From Punica granatum (Eukaryota > Streptophyta > Magnoliopsida > Myrtales > Lythraceae), in contig NC_045132.1 of assembly GCF_007655135.1 (NCBI RefSeq), forward strand, positions 25,042,354 through 25,106,353: a stretch of DNA of 64,000 nucleotides. The letters run 5' to 3'. This document shows positions 49,975 to 61,090 of this stretch, in pieces. The translations under genes and the position numbers were made by a program. How positions within the stretch are numbered: the first letter of the stretch is position 1; each line of letters opens with the position of its first letter. The notes below the pieces were generated by a model. That model saw only the letters and a list, made by a program, of their open reading frames with translations, made no database searches and had not been told where the DNA came from.

Positions 49975-52029
49975 CTAAGAAGCAATCTTATCGAGCTCCA
50001 ACTGCTCAAGCCATGCTCCCAGTATTGCTTGATCACTGGAATCAATCAGAGGGTTCGGGTTAGAGTTAGGCTTTGCTATTTCCGACCGTGTCTTGAACGG
50101 AGAAGGTGATTCTTTAACCAAAGATTGAACCCAAGAAAAATCGGGCAGCTCCCTTTTATTCCCCTTCGAGCTAGATTTCGGCAATGGAATCAGATCATCA
50201 GGTTGAACAGACCAATCTACTGTCGCAGAGACAGCAGAATCCCACTTTGGCCTCGAATTGATGGGCGAGCCGATAGTTCCGCTAAGACCGAATTCCCGAG
50301 ACTTGAGGCTCTGCAGCTCCTGGTGCAGCTTCTCGCAGTGGGCGAAGGTGGAGAGGCGACAGCTCATGGGGGATAGAGGATCAATGCCACATGGAGACAT
50401 TCCACGAGGAGAACATGCATGCAATGAAGCCTGAATAAGAGGATGATCTGCATTCTTCGGAGAGAAGACTCCTGTTCTGATTGGAGATAACATGCCATGC
50501 TGCTGCTGCAGCTGGAATTGATTGAGGAGGACTGACTTGTGACTCGGGGAAAGTACAGATGAAGAGGAGCGATGATCATAGCACCGGGGAGACGAGACCT
50601 CGGAGGAGAAGAGCTCGTCGAGGTTCGAAGGAGTGACAATTTTAGAGCGAACAGGCGGGCTTGGAATGGGAGAATTTAGCAAGTTTAGTTCCTCGACTGG
50701 GATGTCCCTGGCATTGAGAGAAGACCTCAGCCTGCTTGTTGGGAGATTCAGCATTGGCATACTTTGCTGAGACAGAGTCATGGACGATTGAAGCATACTG
50801 TTACCAGTGGGAGACATGGGCGGTGAAAATGGAGGAGCTGACATGGCAGAAATTGCAGAGGGAGATCCTGGAAACAGACTCAAGGCAGAGGCCATATCCA
50901 TGGTAGGAACTGCTGAATTGGCCGATCGAGGGGAATGTGTTCCTGAACCAGAAGACACATAAAGGGGTCGTAGTTCCTCATTTGTGTGGGCAAAGAAGCA
51001 AACTCTCCGTGCACAGCTCATCCCGTCCTTACATATCCGAGTCCTGTATTGAGCAGGGTGAAGCCAGCTTTCAAAGACTCCATGAGCATATTCACATAAA
51101 TCTCCGTTCTTGCAAGCACCTCTACGAAACTCCGGACATGGGACACAGCTGTAATGGAACTTCCTGGGGTCTCTTCTCCTTGCATTTTCACCTGGATGAG
51201 CGAAAGGGCATTCCGTCCAATCATGGGAGTAAGCTCTAGAACAAGGTCGGATCTTGAACACATACATCCGGAATTCATCTGTTGTGTACATGCTATTCTT
51301 TATACCAGGGAAAGATGGATCGATCAGGTAATCTTTCTTCTCTCTTGCGGATTGTAAGGGTTCATCATTTGGATTGCAAGTAATTTCAGGCAGGGCTAAG
51401 TCAGTTTCACATGGTGATGGTGAACTTGATCTGGAGACAGCCATGGAAGACTGCAGATCATTTTGACCAATAGCATCACCATTGCTCAGAAGTTTCTGCA
51501 GATGAAGCTTCAAACCAGGAAAATCTGGGTGAGCAACAATAACATCAAATGGTCGATTTCCATTGGCATCAATAGCATTAACATCGGCCCCAGCAAGCAG
51601 AAGTAACTTGACAACGTCGGCAGCATTAGCTGATCCACCAGAAGCAGCACAGTGGAGGGCAGTGCTCTTTACAGGGTCACAAACATGATTTACGTCTACA
51701 CCGGGTACAGAAGTAATTAATCTAAGAATGTCAGTACTTCCATATCTTGCAGCGATCATTAAAGGGGTCCTCTGCTCTAGGACCTTGTGCTTTGAATCCT
51801 TTTGGTAACTATACCAAACTCCAACCTCAGAAATCGCAGAAAGATCGCAGGCCAATCTCTTGAAACCCTCAACATCGTTGTCAGCAGCGAACTCAAGCAA
51901 GCAAGAGAAAGAACTGTTTCTTTTCATCGTACCATTAGAGTCAGTCATACCAGAGTTCAAGTTCCCACCTTCTTGGCAAGAAGGTGCCTCGGTCTGCTTA
52001 AGATTCAATCTCTCCGATCCCCCACACAT
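49975..52029 (-). CDS. Ankyrin-repeat CCCH zinc-finger protein (RR-TZF type, AtC3H30/56/66-like)
   Basis: Plant RR-TZF proteins bind AU-rich mRNA elements and shuttle between nucleus and cytoplasmic granules in stress and hormone responses (family knowledge). The coding part is a single frame of 684 residues. Two ankyrin repeats lie at about 88-165 (RTPLMIAARYGSTDILRLI, then STALHCAASGG). An arginine-rich region with a CCCH-like motif (CPFAH, about 274-278) precedes the tandem fingers: C-x7-C-x5-C-x3-H at about 298-316 and C-x5-C-x4-C-x3-H at about 333-348. The C-terminal half is Ser/Pro-rich and ends LGAWLEQLELDKIAS. The start MCGGSERLNLKQ at 52029 matches relatives. An upstream in-frame ATG at 52077 sits on the intron side of a good acceptor (about 52064), so a leader intron is inferred. 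Confidence 0.93.
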   Translation of the reverse strand: MCGGSERLNLKQTEAPSCQEGGNLNSGMTDSNGTMKRNSSFSCLLEFAADNDVEGFKRLACDLSAISEVGVWYSYQKDSKHKVLEQRTPLMIAARYGSTDILRLITSVPGVDVNHVCDPVKSTALHCAASGGSANAADVVKLLLLAGADVNAIDANGNRPFDVIVAHPDFPGLKLHLQKLLSNGDAIGQNDLQSSMAVSRSSSPSPCETDLALPEITCNPNDEPLQSAREKKDYLIDPSFPGIKNSMYTTDEFRMYVFKIRPCSRAYSHDWTECPFAHPGENARRRDPRKFHYSCVPCPEFRRGACKNGDLCEYAHGVFESWLHPAQYRTRICKDGMSCARRVCFFAHTNEELRPLYVSSGSGTHSPRSANSAVPTMDMASALSLFPGSPSAISAMSAPPFSPPMSPTGNSMLQSSMTLSQQSMPMLNLPTSRLRSSLNARDIPVEELNLLNSPIPSPPVRSKIVTPSNLDELFSSEVSSPRCYDHRSSSSVLSPSHKSVLLNQFQLQQQHGMLSPIRTGVFSPKNADHPLIQASLHACSPRGMSPCGIDPLSPMSCRLSTFAHCEKLHQELQSLKSREFGLSGTIGSPINSRPKWDSAVSATVDWSVQPDDLIPLPKSSSKGNKRELPDFSWVQSLVKESPSPFKTRSEIAKPNSNPNPLIDSSDQAILGAWLEQLELDKIAS

Positions 52030-53219
52030 TGCTCTATCACTTGGAATGAGAACACCTAAAAAGGAAAGCATGATCATAATAATCAGGTGCTTATCTAGGA
52101 AAAAGGCGAGTAGACGAGTTTGCTGGAATCAATAGCCCATCTGAAGAATAAATCTGCTGGGATCAATTCCAAACCAGTGATAAAATAAATAAAACAGAGA
52201 CACCCAATCAAACCATGGATCATCAGCTCATAGCGGACGCGTTACAGAAAAGGAAATGATGAAAGTGATAACAAGAGAGACTTTGAATGAGTCGATGAAA
52301 CATTTTTGAAGGATAGACTCTGTCAACATTCATGGTCAATTGGTCTTTGTGAAAATCAGCATATATATCCTCTTTCTGCTAAAAAGATTAAACATTTGTG
52401 AAATCTCATAATAGAATATATATGTCTTGAGACATATATAAAACAAGGAACCAACTTTCTCATGGAAGGACACGATCATGTATCTTAAGAATTTTGATAC
52501 GCACCCATACAGCTTAACTTTGATTCTGAGACAGGATACGCAGTCAGACAATTGACAGCAGCATGGGAACCCGTAAATGTTCTACTTTAGGCTAGACAAA
52601 AAGGACTGATTTTTTACAAAAGGGAGTTAAATTATCTTAATTGACCTGCTGCTATTTATCATACCATTGAACATTTTCCCATGAAAAATAAAGATAAAAG
52701 GAAATACAACGTCTTCCCGAATGCCGGAATCAACAGCTGAAAAGATCTCCCACACCAGTCTGTGTCTGTCTAAGACCTTCTATTGCTTTATCAATTTTCT
52801 CACAAGCAAAACCCATTTTTCATAAGCAACGTGCAATCAAGATGACATCAAAACTCACCAACCCCAACGCAAAACACAGTTCAGCTAGCTGGAGCATCAG
52901 CAGAAAGGAGCAATTAAAATTAACTTGGAACTCACGGACAGGACAGGAGCTCACGGGTTGTGGGACTCGGAAGCCGAACGCGATATCAAATGGAGCAGTC
53001 AGCCGCGATGCCCTAGAAGGTCGGAGCAGGTGGGACCAGACTCCCCCGAACCGCCGAGAACGACACCTCTGAGGCTGCGCAGCAACTCCAAGGCCATTGC
53101 CCCAGCCTCACGGAGACAGACAGATAGAGAGCGAGAGGGAGAGGGATAGAGAGAGAGATTGATTACACGCGAAGATGGTGTGAGATGGGAAGAAATGCAG
53201 AGTAAATGAGCTGATGAGC

Positions 53220-53255
<36 letters not shown>

Positions 53256-53293
53256 GTGACGAAGAAGAAGAGGATGAGTTGGAGATTTTTTTG

Positions 53294-53330
<37 letters not shown>

Positions 53331-53618
53331 AAAAATTTTGGTGGGGGTTGGGGGTGACCGGCTGAGGAGGTGGAGTGGGGAAGGGGGATTAGGTAAGACG
53401 AAGTGGGCTTCGCTGACCGGATCGGTCGGCTGACTGTACCCACTTTTCTGGGACGAGGAGCGTCACTCTACACTACAGTCAGTGGAGCAGAGCCCGGTAG
53501 TGGACCCCAACCCGAGAGGTTCGGTTTCCTGGGCCCACAGGAGCGGATCTCTTGGGTCAAGCCCGATTCCCTTGGGAGTCCATATTTGCCCCTTTTCCCC
53601 CCGCCCCCTCATGTTTTT
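52030..53618. other. Zinc-finger gene leader intron, leader and promoter
   Basis: The coding gene is preceded by a probable leader intron that reaches to about 52064 on its 3' side. Long GA runs follow from 53140 to 53327 and probably belong to the leader or proximal promoter. Short frames here match nothing I know. Confidence 0.5.
53222..53326. repeat. Two GA microsatellites in the zinc-finger gene leader region
   Basis: Pure GA runs occur at 53222-53253 and 53300-53326, separated by about 46 bp. On the transcribed minus strand these are CT runs, common in plant leaders and proximal promoters. Confidence 0.85.
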
Positions 53619-53891
53619 ATGTCGTATTTGATTTTGGAGTTGATGTTTGATTTTAATTGATTTATAATAATTACGTTGTTGAATTATGAGAAAATGTGTG
53701 AAAAAGTAATGATTGTATTATTGAATTGTGAAAAAAAGTAATTAATAGTCGAGAGAATTTAGTATTAAAAATTGAATTGAATGATTAAAAAAATTGAAGA
53801 AAAAAATAAAAATAATTGTGTTATTGAATTAAAGATAAATGGAGTTAAGTGAAATAGAATTAAAAACGAATTGTAAAACCAAACGGAACTA
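53619..53891 (+). mobile_element. Short non-autonomous DNA element, copy C
   Basis: It begins near GTCGTATTTGATTTTGGAGT and ends near TAAAACCAAACGGAACT, with the same body words as copies A and B (AGAAAATGTGTGAAAAAGTA, ATGGAGTTAAGTGAAATAG). It is the third copy in 64 kb and is oriented opposite to copy A. Confidence 0.7.
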
Positions 53892-54078
53892 TCGCTTTGA
53901 ATGATGCATTAATTATTGTCCAAAGTATAGTCCATTTACCATAAAATCTAAATCAAATAAATTAAGATTTTCGGGGAAATTATATATAATACTTAATTTG
54001 AATTTATTTATTGTTTTCCATTGCTGGACAGGACTCCACTACTATTCCTTATAGTGGAATGGCCTCCTATTTATTGCA

Positions 54079-54110
<32 letters not shown>

Positions 54111-54973
54111 AGAAAAGATCTCCCTGGGCTTATCAGAGCCCATAAGTCGTCGTCAAGCCCCAGGAACGATTCAGCTTTCGTTCAAACTTTCAATCCTCGT
54201 CCTGCCCTACCCACTGCTTTGGGCTTATTGTATATATACCATGGGCCATACCTGCTTTATCCGCTAGCACTTTCGTTACCGTTCTCGCGATCTCGACTGG
54301 ACTGCGGAAGATCCCGTCCCGGATCTCCTGAGCATATGTATGCATCTCTTCGCTCGGGTTTGCTAGTGCACTACATCCCGCATTTTAACGAGAAAGTCAC
54401 CTGCTATCCTTAACAAAAATACCATGTTCAATCCCATAACTATGGGACTAAGATTTACACGTTACAATCCTTCTCTTTAGTGCTAATTATGGTTTTTTTT
54501 TTCCTTTGTGAATTTATTACGGGGAAAAGAAAAAGAGTTGGAAAAAATGGGAAGCACAGTCGTAAAGGATCCGCTCAAGCCTTTTCGTACCTTCAACGAA
54601 CAGTTCCCATCACCGGCGGTCCCGATTCCGGCCATGTTCCGGCCACCACTGCTTATCCATTAATTAATTAATATCTTTAATCATCGAGCTAAATTAAATT
54701 GAAGACCAATGGGAAGGGAAAATTAGTATACCACGGGGAAATTATATGCTGTGGACGAATTTCCAGTGGGACCAAAGGTGGGACCCCGCCTGTGGTCTGA
54801 TTAAATCAGTCCACTAAACGCGGCAGCAGCACTAATCCCACCGGTGGTTAAACTTTCCCCTCTCTCTCTCTCTCTCTCTTCTTTCCCTTCTTCCTTCCGG
54901 TCGGATTTCTTCCATTTAAATCGTCCGACTCTTTCTCTCTCTGTCGTATGAAATTCCGTCGGCATCGGCGACA
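53892..54973. other. Gap upstream of the ARMC8-like gene
   Basis: It contains an ATT microsatellite at about 54079-54109 and a CT run at 54859-54880 in the leader. A long frame through the ATT run (54021-54413) is dominated by tyrosine codons from the repeat and is not a credible gene. Confidence 0.5.
54079..54109. repeat. ATT trinucleotide microsatellite
   Basis: About ten ATT units in the intergenic stretch; no relation to a gene. Confidence 0.85.
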
Positions 54974-57900
54974 ATGCCCTCCTCCGTCTCCCCCGCCACC
55001 TCAGCGAGCCGCCCCTCCACCGACCTGGTCGCCCGCCTCAGCTCCTCCGACCTCCAGGTCCAGCTCAAGGCCCTGAGGGACATCAAGAACCAGATCATCG
55101 GCAACCGCACCAAGAAGCTCACCTTCATCAAGCTCGGCGCTGTCCCCGCCGTCGCCTCCGTCCTCGCCGACGCCTTCGATGCCGCCTCCTGCTGCGCCTC
55201 CTCCTCCGACCTCGTCGTCCAGTCTGCTGCCGCGCTTGGCAGCTTCGCCTGCGGTGTCGATGCTGGAGTCCGAGCTGTCATCGACGCCGGTGCATTGCCT
55301 TACTTCGTCCGGCTCCTCTCCAGCTCCGATGAGAAGGTAACAGTTGAATCCGCCTCTTCGGCCTCAGAAACTTTCGCATCGTAGATTCTGTTGAGTTCGC
55401 TGCCGTCTGGCGGCTGAGAAAATGTTGAGCATACGTTACTGTTTCCGGGAAACTATTACCATAATCGTGCCAAGCTTTTCGAGGCTCTGAGCTTTAGAAT
55501 TCAGAATTAGGCAAACTTGTCCTGAAGATCTTTCAAATTTGGAGATAATGGAAGGACATACATCTGTGTAATGCATCATTATGATTGGAATTTGGATTTC
55601 AACATTGTGTGCAGTCTCATGTAATTGAAGCTCCGTAAGATATGTGTTTAAATTGATTTCAGATGAGTTTCCATGAAGTTGCATAGATTAGTCGTAGGGC
55701 CGGCTCGTAATGACCATTCTGTGTACCTTCAATTCAGGTCGTTGATTCTGGTGCGCGGTCGTTGAAAATGATTTACCAATCTAAACTTGCTCCAAAGTAT
55801 GATTTTTCAGAGAAGGTGAACATGGACTTTCTGCTTTCCCTGCTAAATAGCGAAAACGAGAATGTTAATGGACTTGGTGCTGGCATCATCACACATTCAT
55901 GTGAGACAAGTGCAGAGCAGAAGGTGCTTTGTGATAACGGGGTTTTATTGAAGCTGATAGACTTCCTTGAAGGTTCTATAAGTCAGAGGGATGCCAGTTT
56001 GGAGTCTCTAGCCTCAGTGATGAAGGATAATACTGAAGTTACTTCCAAGTTTGTGGAATATGAAGGAGGAAGAGCTTTGAACCTCTTAGTCAAACTTACC
56101 AGTGAGAGGTCCACGCGTACGAGGTTGCTTGCATGTGCGTGCTTGATCATTATAAGAAATGTCTCTCCTGGCTATCTCAAGGGTAAAGGAATTGAAACCA
56201 AATTGATCTGTTATTTGCTTGAGCTTCTGGAGGAACCTGGGCAAGTTGGAGATGAAGCTTCTTTTACTCTGTCAAGTTTTATCGAAGATAAGGAAGATTT
56301 GCAGAAACTGGCATTTGATGCAAATGCCATTGATCTACTTTGCACTCACTTGCAAAAGGATCTGTTACAACCCCAGCGATTAGAAGGAATATTACTCGCT
56401 TTAGCTCATATATGCTCAAGGTTGGAGGTCTGCCGGGCTAAATTACTCCCTATGCAGGTAACCTGCTGCAGCGTTGTAAATCAACATTCTTTGTTCTATT
56501 CTTACACGGGGAATCATTGTCTCCTTTTTCTTAAAGTCATTCATTTGGATTGATCATCCTACAATAACACCTTAATAGCACATTTAGGACTGGCATTTCC
56601 AGAAATTAAATGGCATTGGTTCCAACTGGATGTATAAAGTGGGTTGCAAAATTTTCTAGAAGTTATCATCTGTATTTTAGTCTTTTAGAGTGGCTGCACA
56701 TACAGTTTTGACCATGGTAAATGGAACATATTAGTGTGTAGTACCCTGTACCATCTTGTACATTACACATATAGAATGGTTTAAAGGCTGATTAAGGATC
56801 TTGCACATGAAGTTGATTGTTAATTCTAAATTACTTGCAATTAGTAAGTTTTTTTTGTTTTTAATTGGTGCAGGCATTTGATTCGGTTAATGATGCACTA
56901 CGCCATGATTGTGCTGATGTACGTGCAGCAGCTTGTATGTGTATGAGAAGCGTCTCTCGGTCAGTCCAGGTTTGCAGTAGAATCAATGAACATAAATTGG
57001 ATCAGCATTTAAAGAGGATAGTTTGAATGCATCACTGATAATTATTTACAGAATTTGAGTGCAGGGTTCTTCATGAATGAAAAGATTGTTTTGCCTCTAC
57101 TTCAACTTCTCCATGATCCGACTCTGTCTGTTCAGGTAGTCAATAGTTTGTCTTACAGTATTCATACTTTTGCTCTCTCTAATTATACTTGGAGCAGAAC
57201 CTGGTTCAGGTTACTGGTTCTGTGCATTGCTAGTCGTGTCCATAAAAGGCATTCTGATGTTGTATTTAATTATGTCATAAAAAAGTTTGGCTTCGATTTA
57301 GTGCTTGTGGAAGTTGGAAGTGCCGGAATTGCAGCATTTTCTCTACATGGTCCCTTTTTAAGATTCTTGGGTAACTCTTTGACATGTTTATTTCTGTTGG
57401 AAATCTTTCAACTACCTGTTTGATGAATACATTTTCCTGACTGAGTGTCCAAAATGCAAATTGCTTTTGGAGCCATGGATTTGGTGCTTTTTCTTGTTTG
57501 CGGGCGCATATGATGCCACATAGCTTTTCAGCACGTAAATTATTATTATTTTTAAACATCTTAGGTATTTCTAGAATCCGAGCCACGTGATGCCTTTAAT
57601 CACCTCTTTCTTTTTTTCTTCCTCATGGTTATATTTGCTTTGTTATTAGGGTGTTATGATGACTACTTGTTTAGTTATTTCTTCTTATTCTAATAATCTC
57701 TCTATGGATAATAAAATTTCTGTTACTGAAGTATTCCTGAAAACACCGACATATTCTCACTCATATGGAAGTAATGGAGTTAGTGGACCTGGCTCTGTAT
57801 AGCATATTTTTAACAGAGGAAGGAGTAGCAACTTTTCAAATGATTGACTTTCGGTACATCTGTCAAAAAAAGATTAACTCTCAGTATGACCAGAATCCTA

Positions 57901-58948
57901 GTATCTTTCTAATTTCCATTCCTTTTCAGCTGGCAGCTCTTCGCGCAATAAGCAACATCGTAGTTGATTTTAGAACACGCAAGTCAAGTTTTGTGAGATG
58001 GGGAGGGGTTAAGCAGCTTGTTCAGCTGTCAATGTCAATGAATCCATCAATCAGGTCAAATTCTTTATGGGCTCTAAAAAACTTGACTTTCGATGCTGAC
58101 AACAAATGTAAAGAAGGGGTTTATGGAGAGCTCACAGCATCCTCACTGGCAAGCCTCATTGGTGGTATGTGACAGCATTCTGATTGTCTAGAGTAGTCTA
58201 TTATTTTTCACTTCATTGTAGGCATATAATGGCAGAAATACCTCCCACTGCATTTTTCTTGCAGATCCGGAGCCCCCTGTCCAAGAACAAGCCCTAGCTC
58301 TTGTCCGCAATCTCATTGATGGAAGTTTAGACTCCGTTCAGTATGTATTCGCAGAAGACAGCATTGTGTTAGATGCTGTTGGAAGGCAGTTGCAACGTGC
58401 TTCCACAGCTGAAGTTGGGATGCAGGTCAGTAATTCCGATCTACTTCTGAGAAAATGATGATGGAGGTCTTCTTGTTAAATCCATAATAAACAATATTTG
58501 AATTCTAACTGTATGGGGTTCAGGGAATGTATGTGCTGTGCAACGTTGCCAGTGGCGGGGAGGTTCATAAAGATGCAGTAATGGACCAATTGCTTCGCGA
58601 CACAAAAAACAGCAGCTCACCATTCATAACACAGTTTCTGCAGAGCAACGATAGTCGCCTACGAACAGCTTCTGTCTGGGTGGTTGTTAACTTAACTACC
58701 CCTTCCTGCCGAGGTGTGTCTAGTAGGATCGGAAAACTGAGAAATGCTGGCATAATTTCTCAGTTGAAGAACATGGTCAACGATCCCTGCCTCGATGTAA
58801 AGGTCAGTGGGTATCTTACTTTGGGTTTTTAAAATATGCACCTTTGGTTTTACAACTATTGTTCGCTGATGGTGGCCTGATTTTTATTTGTCAACAGCTT
58901 CGAGTAAGAACTATACTTGGGCAGTATATGACTTTTGGTGACAGCTGA
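54974..58948 (+). CDS. ARMC8: Armadillo repeat protein ARMC8/GID5-like (GID/CTLH E3 ligase subunit)
   Basis: ARMC8 (yeast Gid5/Vid28) is a scaffold of the GID/CTLH ubiquitin ligase, positioning the substrate receptor (family knowledge). Eight exons fit in phase: 54974-55336, 55738-56457, 56874-56969, 57052-57135, 57930-58164, 58265-58425, 58524-58802 and 58898-58948, about 662 residues. Helical armadillo-type repeats are seen throughout, for example LSSSDLQVQLKALRDIKNQI, LGSFACGVDAGVRAVIDAG, NSLWALKNLTFDADNKCKEG and SVWVVVNLTTPSCRG. The C-terminal DVKLRVRTILGQYMTFGD is typical of ARMC8 homologues. An intron of about 790 bp lies between exons 4 and 5. Exon 5 begins with the conserved LAALRAISNIVVDFRTRK. 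The leader is CT-rich. The gene converges with the RbcX gene. Function in this plant is inferred from the family. Confidence 0.9.
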
Positions 58949-59725
58949 AGTTGGTTGTTCAAGGTCATCCCCTTATTATACTGGGTCCTGCATTCTCGAC
59001 CTTGCTGTTGTAAGATACTATGCAGCTTCGACGACTTAAAACTGCCACTGTCGTGTTGAGGTACTTCATTCATTGCCTTTGTTTTTCTCTGGAACATGTA
59101 TCACCCCAATTATACAGTGACATACTCTGCACTTCCATTAAAATCGAAGCGGTAGTTCACTTGTCGATGGCTCAATATACTCGATCCATTGCCGACTCTG
59201 AATATTTCTTTCACTGTCCATGTGCAGGCTCAGCAAGTACCTTTCAGCTTCTTGGGTGTGTAGTGTAGCAGGCAGGGGAGCTCATTTGTATGTACATCAA
59301 ATTCTCGGCTGTCTCCGTATCACTGTCCGTTGGTGCATTTTTGATAATTCTGGTGCTTCTAGATTCTCAAGGCAATCAGATGCCGATAATCAGCTGTATC
59401 AGTCTGTAGATTTTGCTGGGGAAGCATATTCTGCTGTAAAATTCATGCCTTCCCCTTGAAAACAAGAGGGCTTTTACGTGTGAAAAAGAACTCAGAATGT
59501 TCCTATAGTTTCGTTCTTGTCGGATATATATAAATAAGTTTCACGTCTCTGCCAAAGAAAATCATCTCCAACTAACCCGAGTTCGGTCAAAAATTCGCGC
59601 AGGATGCTTGCTTTCCTATAATCATTTACAGATACACTGATTCCTCATTCGCAGATGGGACATCAAAATCACAAATCTTGGGATCAAATTATTATTGAAA
59701 CCTGCAAGGGCAGGGACGGCATCCA
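58949..59725. other. Convergent 3' flanks of ARMC8-like and RbcX genes
   Basis: The ARMC8 3' untranslated region probably extends to about 59500. No other gene seen. Confidence 0.5.
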
Positions 59726-61090
59726 TCAACCGATCTTCTCCGTGTTCGTGTCATCTGCAGGCCAAATCACCGTCTCCATAAGCCGTTCACGCATCAACTC
59801 CAAGTTCTCATCCGATATTTCTTTGTATATTGCAGCATGATCACATTCCTATAAGAACCATGATGAAGCGGAGTCATACACGACTGACAATCAAAAAGCA
59901 GGCGTTGGAAAAAAAAAGCAGGTAGAAGAGATTCATTTACCTTTACCCATTTCCCGTATAAGTGGAGGCGCGTCACCATAACCCGTTCAGCAAGGTCGTG
60001 CCTCTCCTGTCACAACCATGATGAAAATTGATGTCGTGAGCATATGAGACTCGTATGAAGCGATTCAAATTCATTAATTTTCCCGAAGGTGCTTACAATT
60101 GAGAAGGGCGGTCATGAGATTATGAAAAGTACCTTACCGAGGGCTCGGAGGAAACGCTTTCCATCACCGGGCTTGTTATTTACCATGAAACTTGCCAAGA
60201 GAGAAATGTAGCCACGCTTAGAATGCAAACCACCATTGACACGAACAGTACAAGCTCCGTGCAGGTTAATTGTAAGAGAATACAGCAGATCTCACTTACT
60301 CGTAAAACCATCTATAATGCGTTGGATTCATCTCGTAGAGCTGGTGAAGAACCGTCCTTGCGGCTTTGTATGTCAAGTAGTTTAACATTTGCTAGACCCA
60401 GGCACGGAAGAATCACGTAAGGTTTACGAATTCACAGCAGTCAACCGAGCGGTATTGAGACGTGATCATAATTTGCAGATCTCACGATTGATGTTTTAAA
60501 AGTTGCCTTCCCAAATGTAATCGAATTACTTCAAAAATTCTGAATTCAGATACTAGAGATAAGTATGACAGGACGTGTTCATATTCAATTCAGCCACCGA
60601 AGAGAATCGAATGATTTCTCCATAAGATTACCAAAATGTGGGCTATGATAGCATATGTTATGTCAATAGCAGCTGAAATACGGCACTACTTGCAGAAAAT
60701 CCGACAGTAACCGATATTCCCATGTTAATGTCCTGAAACTTTTTAAGACTCTTCGATCGAGAGTCTTACCGCTTTAACGTCCTCGAAACTGTCCTCGTAC
60801 TGCCCCGCGACCTCGTTCATGACCACGAACCTCCGGTCCCTTCGTTGCTTTCTGGGCCTCTGGTGACCAGCAGTCCCCGAAATTACCCGGGCCTCGACCC
60901 GCCAATCACTCCAGCAGTCCACAAAGGAGCTGCCCAGCTCCACCGCCCGTGGGAAAGCCCGGCCAGACCTCCCCTCTGGCTTCCTGTATGGAACCACACG
61001 GCCGTCCCCACTACTTGCCTTGCTAATGCTCACGGTACCAGGGAGTGAGTCCACTACGGTCGACCCGACTGCCGATAAAGCCCCCGCCAT
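59726..61090 (-). CDS. Chaperonin-like RbcX protein, chloroplastic
   Basis: RbcX dimers bind the C-terminal tail of the Rubisco large subunit and help it assemble after chaperonin folding (family knowledge). Five exons fit in phase: 61090-60770, 60391-60300, 60190-60133, 60006-59941 and 59848-59726, about 219 residues. The first ~85 residues lack RbcX similarity and resemble a transit peptide, starting MAGALSAVGSTVVDSLPGT. The mature part is well conserved: NEVAGQYEDSFEDVKA, then QMLNYLTYKAARTVLHQLYE, NPTHYRWFYDFMVNNKPGDG, RFLRALGKERHDLAERVM, TRLHLYGKWVK, and the tail ISDENLELMRERLMETVIW. Plants have two RbcX types; I did not assign the number. A start at 61138 sixteen codons upstream is also in frame but adds an unlike sequence. 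Confidence 0.92.

Noticed and set aside
54021..54413. 130-codon frame with a tyrosine run
   Set aside because: The run comes from an ATT microsatellite and the remainder has no family resemblance.
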